The notes beneath the pieces are model-generated. The model saw only the letters and a program-made list of their open reading frames with translations, ran no database searches and was not told the origin of the DNA. A DNA stretch of 13,789 nt, taken from contig PLIQ01000073.1 of assembly GCA_003140115.1 (NCBI GenBank), positions 28,570-42,358 on the forward strand. The letters run 5' to 3'. Numbering within the stretch: position 1 is the stretch's first letter; each line of letters starts with the position of its first letter. Source of the stretch: Actinomycetota bacterium. Lineage in GTDB: Bacteria > Actinomycetota > Actinomycetes > Streptosporangiales > Streptosporangiaceae. Positions 8,171 through 13,323 of this stretch are shown here, one piece after another. Position numbers and translations under genes: made by a program.

Positions 8171-8194
8171 CATAGCAAGCAATAAGTGATTGTA

Positions 8195-8222
8195 TTGGAC
8201 TAATCTCCAGAACACGTATGAT
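8195..8222 (+). promoter_or_regulatory. Candidate promoter of the sortase/DUF4397 operon
   Basis: TTGGAC (8195-8200), a 16-base spacer and TATGAT (8217-8222) resemble a housekeeping sigma promoter. It lies in the only A/T-rich stretch nearby. Transcription from about 8229 would give a ~46-base leader before the ATG at 8275. Confidence 0.45.
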
Positions 8223-8240
8223 CAAATAGATTTGGTACAA

Positions 8241-8274
8241 CTCCGCGATCCCGCGGGGTTGTGGGGGTGCGGAG
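8241..8274 (+). promoter_or_regulatory. Leader hairpin covering the ribosome site
   Basis: CTCCGC (8241-8246) is perfectly complementary to GCGGAG (8269-8274), the bases directly before the ATG at 8275, with the palindrome CCCGCGGG (8250-8257) inside the loop. Such a fold would hide the purine-rich ribosome-binding stretch. A regulatory role is inferred. Confidence 0.35.
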
Positions 8275-9276
8275 ATGGGCGAGCAGCAGCACGGCTTGAC
8301 GCCGGGGACGAGCGGGGACCCACCCTGGTCGACCGTCGCCGCCACCACGTTGCGCCTGTGGCTGCAAAGGCACTCCCAGCGCGGTCGGCGGCCAGCTTCC
8401 CGGCGCCGGCGTGGCGTCCTGGTGCTGAGCGCGGTCGCCGCTATGGCCGTCGGGGCCCTGGTCACGCTGGCCTTCACCCACCAGGGAGAACAGGCACAGA
8501 AGGCATCGGCGGTGCAGCCCGCCGATCCGGCCCCGAGCACGCCGAGCACGTCCAGTGCGCTGCAGATCGCCGCGGCGAACCGCGGCCAGGCGGCAGCCTG
8601 GATCGCGCAGCAAATGCTCCCGAGCGTGCTGATCGGCTGTGACCCGCTGATGTGCCAGGCACTGGAGGCGGCCAACGTCTCGGCCAGCAGGCTCTCGGTG
8701 GTGCAGCCATCGGCCCCCGACCCGCTGGGCGTCGAGGTGATCGTCGCCACGCCGGCGCTGCAGAGCCAGTTCGGCCCGCGCCTGGCCACGGTGTACGCGC
8801 CGCAGGTCCTGGCCAGTTTTGGCACTGGCGCCCAGCAGATCGACATCCGCTATCTCGCGCCGGGCGGGACCGCTGCCTTCGACGCCTCGCTCGCTGCGGA
8901 TCGCAGCGCTCGCATCGAAGCGGGCCACCAACTGCTGAGCAATAAGAACGTCCGGGCCTCCGCGCAGGCCCGCGGCGCGCTATTGGCCGGCAACGTCGAT
9001 CCTCGCCTGCTTATAACGCTTGGGCTACTTGCCCACGAAATGCCCGTACGGCTGGTACTTTTTACAGACCCGTCGCCAGGTGCGGGTTTCGCGGTTCCGC
9101 TACGTGGCGCCGAGATCGGCGCCACAGGGTCCGCTGGCCTGTCGGCGATGCTCGCGTTCCTGAATCAGCAAACCACATACCAACCCTCGCAATACGGCAA
9201 AATCAGGATCGCTAGCGGTCAGGCAGTCACCATGCGGTACGACGCCCCAGGTCCCCTGGGAATGAACGGCCCTTAG
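8275..9276 (+). CDS. Unrecognised single-pass membrane-anchored extracellular protein
   Basis: A 333-residue protein of unknown function. An Arg-rich cytoplasmic stretch (about 27-46, ending SRRRR) precedes one hydrophobic segment (47-68), giving a type II anchor. A Pro/Ser/Thr-rich linker (about 73-95) then leads to an extracytoplasmic domain of some 235 residues. That domain begins AANRGQAAAWIAQQ and contains a close cysteine pair, Cys122 and Cys127 (GCDPLMCQ), the only cysteines seen, suggesting a small disulphide loop. No catalytic motif is evident. It is not an anti-sigma factor by any motif I can see. Its gene is 31 bases upstream of the DUF4397 gene and then the sortase, so a role in cell-surface assembly is inferred. 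The ATG at 8275 has GCGGAG directly adjacent, closer than ideal; GGGGG at 8262-8266 is better spaced, and a later start is possible. Confidence 0.8.
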   Translation: MGEQQHGLTPGTSGDPPWSTVAATTLRLWLQRHSQRGRRPASRRRRGVLVLSAVAAMAVGALVTLAFTHQGEQAQKASAVQPADPAPSTPSTSSALQIAAANRGQAAAWIAQQMLPSVLIGCDPLMCQALEAANVSASRLSVVQPSAPDPLGVEVIVATPALQSQFGPRLATVYAPQVLASFGTGAQQIDIRYLAPGGTAAFDASLAADRSARIEAGHQLLSNKNVRASAQARGALLAGNVDPRLLITLGLLAHEMPVRLVLFTDPSPGAGFAVPLRGAEIGATGSAGLSAMLAFLNQQTTYQPSQYGKIRIASGQAVTMRYDAPGPLGMNGP

Positions 9277-9297
9277 CATCTCATCGGCTGGGGTAAA

Positions 9298-9305
9298 GGG
9301 AGGGG
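9298..9305 (+). promoter_or_regulatory. Ribosome binding site of the DUF4397 gene
   Basis: GGGAGGGG ends two bases before the ATG at 9308. Its GGGAGG part (9298-9303) gives a usable spacing of four bases and supports this start. Confidence 0.6.
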
Positions 9306-9307
9306 TC

Positions 9308-10162
9308 ATGAATATTTGGAAGGCATCTAGAAAACTGCTCATGTTGCTGGCCATGTCGGCCCTGATGCTAGGCATTCCCGCGACGGCGTTCGCGTCCTCT
9401 GCTACCACGGGTACGGGCTGGATCAGACTGGCCCACCTATCCCCGAACACGCCTGCGGTCGACGTGTACCTGTACTCGTTCGACAACTCCACCGCGATGA
9501 TCGTGCTCCATCACGTCGCCTACGGGACCGTCTCGCCGTACGAGTCGGTGCAGGCCGGGGACTACAGCGTGGCCATGCGCGCCGCGGGCGCGTCCGCCAC
9601 GAGCCAGCCCGTCCTGTCCACCAGCGTTACGGTCGCCGCCGGTCATGCCTACACGGTGGCCGGGATGGGGCCCGAATCGGGCCTGCGGCTCGCGGTCCTG
9701 GACGACGACCTGACCACGCCGTCAGGACAGGCCCTGGTCCGCGTGATCCAGGCCTCGCTGAAACAGCAAGTGGTCAACGTGAAACTCGGCTCCACGTCGC
9801 TCGCCAGCAGCCTGAAGTTCGCCAGCGTGAGCGCCTACCAGGCGGTTACCCCTGGTACCGAGAGCGTGAGCGTAAGCGCGGGGGGCACGGACGCCAACTC
9901 GAGCGTCACCCTCGCCGCTGGCACCGTCCACACTCTCGTCGTGCTCGACGGCGCCAACGGCCTGGAGATCGTCAACCTGGAGGATGCGTCGGGCAGCGGC
10001 CAGCCGCCGCTGGGTGGTGTCGGTACCGGCTTCGGCGGCACCGCGCCGCACGGACCGGGCTCGGCGGTGCCGTGGCTGGTGGCCATCGGAGCCGGCGGCC
10101 TGCTCGCCCTCACCGGCGGACTGAGGCTGCGCCGTAACCGTCAGCTGCACGCCGGGGTCTAG
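9308..10162 (+). CDS. DUF4397 surface protein, probable sortase substrate
   Basis: A 284-residue secreted protein. A classical signal peptide (charged 1-9, hydrophobic 10-24, AFA at 27-29) should be cut after Ala29. A mature domain of DUF4397 type (about 37-225) follows, starting GWIRLAHLSPNTPAVDVYL, with a second repeat-like half beginning ALVRVIQAS (142-150). These beta-rich domains are found on actinobacterial cell surfaces; function is unknown. The C-terminus has a Gly-rich linker with VGTGFGGTAP (238-247), a hydrophobic segment (254-271) and a basic tail RLRRNR. That is the layout of a sortase sorting signal, but without LPXTG or LAXTG. The sortase gene begins three bases after this stop, so it is the likely substrate. 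Without cleavage it would remain a C-terminally anchored membrane protein. Confidence 0.9.
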   Translation: MNIWKASRKLLMLLAMSALMLGIPATAFASSATTGTGWIRLAHLSPNTPAVDVYLYSFDNSTAMIVLHHVAYGTVSPYESVQAGDYSVAMRAAGASATSQPVLSTSVTVAAGHAYTVAGMGPESGLRLAVLDDDLTTPSGQALVRVIQASLKQQVVNVKLGSTSLASSLKFASVSAYQAVTPGTESVSVSAGGTDANSSVTLAAGTVHTLVVLDGANGLEIVNLEDASGSGQPPLGGVGTGFGGTAPHGPGSAVPWLVAIGAGGLLALTGGLRLRRNRQLHAGV

Positions 10163-10165
10163 CTC

Positions 10166-10807
10166 ATGCCGACCCGTAGGCCGGCCGCGGCGCTCGCGCT
10201 CGCGGCCGGTCTGCTCGTGATCGCCGGCGGGGCGACCGGCCTGCTGCTGACGCGGCACTCGACTCCGGCCATGCGCCCGCTGGCGGCCGGGGTGGGGGCC
10301 CTGCCCGCGCCGACCGCCCCGATCGTGGCGCCGCCGCAGTCGACGTCGCCCAAGCCGGTCGCCGCCCCGGTCTCGCTGACCATCCCGCTGATCGGCGTGC
10401 AAACCAAGCTGCTCACCCTGGGCCTGACCTCGACCGGCACGCTGCAGGTACCGCTCTTGTCCCAGGCCGGGGTCGCGGGCTGGTACAAGGGCAGCCCCCG
10501 GCCGGGATCCATCGGCTCAGCTATCATCGTGGGCCACGTCGACACGACCAGCGGTCCCGCGGTGTTCGACCGGCTCGACCAGCTGACCCGCGGGAACAAG
10601 ATCTACGTCAAACGGGCGGACGGGACCCTGGTCGAGTTCCGCGTGACCTCGGTCCAGACCTACCTTAAGGATCATTTCCCGACCGAAGACGTCTACGGCC
10701 CGGTCCCCGATCCGGAATTGCGCCTCATCACCTGTGGCGGAGCCTGGGACTACGCCACGCACCACTACCTGAGCAACACCGTCGTCTACGCCACCGAGGT
10801 AAGCTGA
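10166..10807 (+). CDS. Class F sortase
   Basis: A 213-residue transpeptidase expected to cut a sorting signal and attach the protein to the cell wall. One N-terminal hydrophobic anchor (8-29) is followed by a Pro/Ala-rich linker (to about 68) and the sortase barrel (70-213). It shows the actinobacterial class F features VSLTIPLIGV, GSAIIVGHVDT with catalytic His124, and LRLITCGGAWD with catalytic Cys190. The segment after Cys190 contains no Arg, whereas sortases normally use one there; the C-terminal strand reads YLSNTVVYA. The gene lies three bases after the DUF4397 gene, so the two are clearly cotranscribed and the pairing suggests enzyme and substrate. The start at 10166 is supported by the signal-anchor; its ribosome site is weak. 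Confidence 0.93.
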   Translation: MPTRRPAAALALAAGLLVIAGGATGLLLTRHSTPAMRPLAAGVGALPAPTAPIVAPPQSTSPKPVAAPVSLTIPLIGVQTKLLTLGLTSTGTLQVPLLSQAGVAGWYKGSPRPGSIGSAIIVGHVDTTSGPAVFDRLDQLTRGNKIYVKRADGTLVEFRVTSVQTYLKDHFPTEDVYGPVPDPELRLITCGGAWDYATHHYLSNTVVYATEVS

Positions 10808-10819
10808 CCCGCCCGTCAA

Positions 10820-10825
10820 TATCCT
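10820..10825 (+). promoter_or_regulatory. Candidate -10 box for a leaderless GNAT transcript
   Basis: TATCCT (TAnnnT form) ends seven bases before the ATG at 10833, the spacing expected for leaderless starts in actinobacteria. No Shine-Dalgarno precedes that ATG. No good -35 box is visible. Confidence 0.35.
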
Positions 10826-10832
10826 TAAGCGC

Positions 10833-11165
10833 ATGGAGCTGGCGGTCGACGACAACCCAGAGCAGGCGCAGTTCGAGATCCGGGTGGATGGCGAGCTCGC
10901 CGGGTTCGTTCAGTATCACCTGCACGACGGCGTGATCGCCTTCCTGCACGCCGAAACCGGCCCTCGGTTCCGCGGCCACGGCGTCGCCGGGCGCCTCATC
11001 CAGTCCAGCCTGGACTCGGCCCGGGAACGCCACCTGTCCGTCCTGCCCTACTGCCCGTTCGTGCGGGGCTGGATCACCGAACACATCGAGTACGCCGCCC
11101 TCGTCCCCGACAACATGCGACAGGTTTTCGGCCTCTTACCTGCGAGTAGGCCGCGGCGCCGATGA
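10833..11165 (+). CDS. Small GNAT-type N-acetyltransferase (YjdJ/COG2388-like)
   Basis: A 110-residue single-domain protein of the compact GNAT group often annotated as N-acetyltransferase or GCN5-like. The beta strands IRVDGELAGFVQYHL and VIAFLHAETG lead into the acetyl-CoA pyrophosphate loop RFRGHGVAGRLI (45-56), which fits the Q/R-x-x-G-x-G/A motif. LPYCPFVRGWITEH (71-84) is the conserved C-terminal block of this small subgroup. The last ten residues form a Pro/Arg-rich tail. It starts 25 bases after the sortase stop without a ribosome site but with a possible -10 box close by, so it may be read from a leaderless mRNA. The acetyl acceptor is unknown. The start of the downstream sigma factor lies 72 bases on. 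Confidence 0.9.
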   Translation: MELAVDDNPEQAQFEIRVDGELAGFVQYHLHDGVIAFLHAETGPRFRGHGVAGRLIQSSLDSARERHLSVLPYCPFVRGWITEHIEYAALVPDNMRQVFGLLPASRPRRR

Positions 11166-11224
11166 GTTGTGCCGCCGAGCGCCGTTTCACAGGTGAGCAT
11201 CGGCGACCGGCCGGTGCCATACCT

Positions 11225-11229
11225 GGGAG
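11225..11229 (+). promoter_or_regulatory. Ribosome binding site deciding the sigma factor start
   Basis: GGGAG lies eight bases before the ATG at 11238 and favours it over the in-frame GTG at 11169, whose 23 extra residues do not resemble sigma factors. Confidence 0.6.
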
Positions 11230-11237
11230 ACTGGCAC

Positions 11238-12191
11238 ATGGACTACAAGGCGGCGATCGCGGGTGATGAGCGCGCGTTCGCGGCGCTGGCCGAACGCCAC
11301 CGGCGCGAGCTCCACGTGCACTGCTACCGGATGCTCGCCTCGTTTGACGAGGCCGAGGACGCCGTGCAGGAGACGTTCCTGAACGCCTGGCGCGGCAGGT
11401 CCGGCTTCGAGGGCGGCTCGCAGTTCCGGGCCTGGCTGTACCGCATCGCGACGAACGTCTGCCTGGACATGCTCCGCCGTAACTCGCGGCGCGCCACCGG
11501 GATGCGCTCGCATCCCGAGGTGCCGTGGATCCAGCCGTACCCGGACGTACTGCTCGACCAGGCCGCGCCGGCCGACGAGCAGCCCGAGGCGGTCGCCATC
11601 GAGCGGGAGACGATCTCGCTGGCCTTCCTGGCCGCGCTGCAGGTCCTGCCGCCCAGGCAGCGCGCCGCGCTGATCGCCCGCGACGTGCTGGGCTGGCCGG
11701 CCAGCGAGACCGCCTCAGCGCTGGGCACGAGCGTCGCCGCGGCCAACAGTGCCCTGCAGCGCGCCCGGGCGACCATGCAGTCGCACCTGCCGCCGCGCCG
11801 CGCCGACTGGTCGACCCGGGAGCCGAGCGCGCCGGAGCGCGCGCTGCTCGAGCAGTTCATCGCCGCGCACGAGCGCCTCGACGCCGAGGCGGCCATCGCC
11901 CTCGCCGCCCAGGACCTCCGGATCACCATGCCGCCCAACCCGTGGATCTACGACGGGCGAGAGGAGATCAGGCCGCTCATGGCCACCGCGGCCGCGATGG
12001 GTGACTGGCGCCTGTTCCCCGTGGCGGCCAACCGGATGCCGACTGCCGCGAGCTACCTGCGCGGGCCGGGCGACAGCCAGTTCCGCGCGTTCAAGCTCGA
12101 TGTCATGCGCATCGAGGAGGGCCTGATCGCCGAGGTCACGACGTTCAGCGCCGAACTCTTCCCGGCCTTCGGGCTGCCGCCCACGCTGTGA
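11238..12191 (+). CDS. ECF sigma factor with SnoaL-like C-terminal domain (SigG-like)
   Basis: A 317-residue group IV sigma factor that would direct RNA polymerase to a stress or signal regulon. Region 2 (about 15-82) has HVHCYRMLASFDEAEDAVQE and the -10-binding helix FRAWLYRIATNVCLDMLRR. Region 4 (about 132-185) has LQVLPPRQRAALIARDVLGW and the helix-turn-helix ASETASALGTSVAAANSALQ. The C-terminal ~115 residues are a SnoaL/NTF2-like domain (ERALLEQFIAAHERLDAEA onward). In related ECF groups such a domain modulates activity in place of a separate anti-sigma factor, and none is encoded next door. I do not see the WLPEP or DGGGR-type linker motifs of ECF41/SigJ, so SigG-like is the better match. 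Start ATG 11238 was chosen by ribosome site and homology. Its TGA overlaps a GTG that could start the next gene. Confidence 0.92.
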   Translation: MDYKAAIAGDERAFAALAERHRRELHVHCYRMLASFDEAEDAVQETFLNAWRGRSGFEGGSQFRAWLYRIATNVCLDMLRRNSRRATGMRSHPEVPWIQPYPDVLLDQAAPADEQPEAVAIERETISLAFLAALQVLPPRQRAALIARDVLGWPASETASALGTSVAAANSALQRARATMQSHLPPRRADWSTREPSAPERALLEQFIAAHERLDAEAAIALAAQDLRITMPPNPWIYDGREEIRPLMATAAAMGDWRLFPVAANRMPTAASYLRGPGDSQFRAFKLDVMRIEEGLIAEVTTFSAELFPAFGLPPTL

Positions 12192-12210
12192 GCCCCAGCG
12201 CTGTGAGCCC
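12184..12210 (+). repeat. 15-bp-period tandem duplication at the sigma/kinase junction
   Basis: CGCTGTGAGCCC occurs at 12184-12195 and again at 12199-12210. Each copy carries a GTG in the kinase frame, at 12188 and 12203; only the first overlaps the sigma factor stop. Confidence 0.6.
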
Positions 12211-12955
12211 GGCCGCGAGCGATACTCTGGCCGGCGTGCTCGCCCATGTCACGGTGACCCGGTACGTGACTCCACTGCGCGAGGGCGGGTCACTGCCCGC
12301 CCTCGTCGAGGCGGACAACCTCGGCACCTACGTGATGAAGTTCCGCGGCGCCGGCCAGGGCCCGCTCGCGCTGGTCGCCGAGATCATCGCGGGCGAACTG
12401 GCCCGACGCCTCGGCCTGCGCGTGCCGGACCTGGTCTTGGCCGACCTGGACCCGCGGATCCCGGGCAGCGAGCCGGACCCGGAGATCCAGGATCTGCTCC
12501 GGGCCAGCGAAGGCCTGAACCTCGCGGTGGACTTCCTGCCCGGCTCGGTGGGCTTCGACCCGCTCGGCTGGACGGCCGATCCCGACTTCGCCAGCCAGGT
12601 GCTGTGGTTCGACGCCCTGGTCCAGAACGTCGACCGCACCTGGCGCAACCCGAACCTGCTCGTCTGGCACCGCAACATCTGGCTCATCGACCACGGGGCG
12701 GCGCTGTACTTCCACCACAACTGGCCGACGGCCGACCCCCGGCGCCCGTTCGACGCTCGTGAGCACGTCCTCCGCGACCAGGCCACGAGGCTCGCCGAGG
12801 CCCACGCCGAGCTCGCCCCGCGGATCACCGAGGCCCTCCTCAAAGAGGTGACCGCCCTGGTCCCGGGGGAGTGGTTCGGCGACCGCGGCGCGAGTGCCTA
12901 CACCGAACACCTCCTGGCGCGCGCCCCGATCGTCCCGGAGGTGATCCGCGAATGA
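12188..12955 (+). CDS. HipA-like kinase (HipA family, PI3/4-kinase-like fold)
   Basis: A 255-residue (from GTG 12188) protein of the standalone HipA-like kinase family. A Lys suited to ATP binding sits in TYVMKFRGAGQG (Lys51), followed by a helix with Glu70 (IIAGELARRLGLRVPD). The catalytic loop is NVDRTWRNPN with Asp149 and Asn154, and the metal-binding DFG-equivalent is IDHGAAL with Asp168. It is much shorter than HipA (about 440) and lacks the HipA N-terminal subdomain; no HipB-type regulator gene is adjacent. The true start is uncertain: GTG 12188 overlaps the sigma stop, while GTG 12236 has TACTCT (12223-12228) seven bases upstream, which fits leaderless translation and better matches the family start as I remember it. 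The stop overlaps the DUF3037 start (ATGA). Substrate is unknown. Confidence 0.88.
   Translation: MSPSAVSPAASDTLAGVLAHVTVTRYVTPLREGGSLPALVEADNLGTYVMKFRGAGQGPLALVAEIIAGELARRLGLRVPDLVLADLDPRIPGSEPDPEIQDLLRASEGLNLAVDFLPGSVGFDPLGWTADPDFASQVLWFDALVQNVDRTWRNPNLLVWHRNIWLIDHGAALYFHHNWPTADPRRPFDAREHVLRDQATRLAEAHAELAPRITEALLKEVTALVPGEWFGDRGASAYTEHLLARAPIVPEVIRE
12223..12228 (+). promoter_or_regulatory. Candidate -10 box for a leaderless HipA-like kinase transcript
   Basis: TACTCT (TAnnnT) ends exactly seven bases before the in-frame GTG at 12236, the same geometry seen before the GNAT gene. It would give the kinase/DUF3037 pair its own promoter. The -35 region is not convincing. Confidence 0.35.
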
Positions 12956-13323
12956 CCGAGGTCTTCGAGTACTCGCTGGTCCGGGTGGTGCCCAGGGTCG
13001 AGCGGGGCGAGGTGATCAACGTCGGGGTGATCGTCTACGCCCAGGCTTACCGGTACCTGTGCGCCCGGATCGAACTGGACGAAGGCCGCCTGCTGGCCGT
13101 CGACCCCGCGGTCGACCTGGACGCGGTACGGACGGCCCTGTCGGCCTTCGAGAAGGCCTGCACCGAGGGGCCGCTGGCGGACCGGCCGCTGGGCGAGCGC
13201 TTCCGCTGGCTCACCGCCCCCCGGTCGACCATCGTCCAGCCCGGCCCGGTACACAGCGGCCTCACCACCGATCCCGCCGCCGAGCTAGCCCACCTGTTCG
13301 ACACCCTGGTCCGCACCCGCTGA
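12952..13323 (+). CDS. DUF3037 domain protein
   Basis: A 123-residue protein matching DUF3037, a family without known function. The typical beginning FEYSLVRVVPRVERGEVINVGVIVY (residues 5-29) is clear, followed by an Asp/Leu-rich middle and the conserved RFRWLTAPRSTIVQPGPVHSGLT block (about 83-105). No signal peptide or membrane segment is present, so it is cytoplasmic. Its ATG overlaps the stop of the HipA-like kinase, giving strict translational coupling. These two families occur side by side in many bacteria, so DUF3037 is a likely partner or substrate of the kinase. I inferred this from context, and no motif states the role. The last 277 bases are also covered antisense by the extended frame of the downstream oxidoreductase. 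Confidence 0.92.
   Translation: MTEVFEYSLVRVVPRVERGEVINVGVIVYAQAYRYLCARIELDEGRLLAVDPAVDLDAVRTALSAFEKACTEGPLADRPLGERFRWLTAPRSTIVQPGPVHSGLTTDPAAELAHLFDTLVRTR

Larger units (their letters stand above)
7844..8185 (+). pseudogene. Frame-broken relic with Rossmann-like N-terminus
   Basis: GTG at 7844 is preceded at seven bases by GGAGG (7832-7836). Further upstream TAGGCT (about 7807-7812) could be a -10 box. The frame opens MKVLIAGGVGYVS, which resembles the start of NAD-dependent epimerases (usually GGAGYVGS), and stays codon-plausible for roughly 28 residues. After about 7920 the strong G/C bias at third codon positions moves to another frame, which reads CEAIGADPKMRTGLPP from 7926 and whose third bases are almost all G or C up to about 8020. 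The 7844 frame itself continues to a TAA at 8185 as Arg/Pro/Ser-rich text typical of a wrong frame. I read this as a frameshifted remnant. I do not recognise the second half, and an orphan small protein is possible. Confidence 0.35.
7751..8274. other. Gene-poor 524-bp spacer
   Basis: No intact recognisable gene lies here. The first part carries a candidate promoter (TAGGCT at about 7807-7812) and a broken Rossmann-like reading frame with a good ribosome site. The middle has a stem CGGTGC (8053-8058)/GCACCG (8074-8079) and the overlapping palindrome CCGGCGCCGG (8077-8086). The last ~150 bases are clearly richer in A/T than the neighbours and hold a 15-bp palindrome and a promoter candidate for the surface-protein operon. 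Open frames on the minus strand (7763-8077) look like shadows. Confidence 0.6.

Noticed and set aside
8275..9276. Anti-sigma factor, because of one membrane segment and a nearby sigma gene
   Set aside because: No anti-sigma or zinc-binding motif, the sigma gene is three genes away and carries its own C-terminal regulatory domain.
11169..11237. Upstream GTG start of the sigma factor
   Set aside because: The extra 23 residues are not sigma-like and the ATG at 11238 has a ribosome site.
12188..12955. Classical HipBA toxin-antitoxin locus
   Set aside because: The kinase is short and no HipB-type DNA-binding gene is adjacent.
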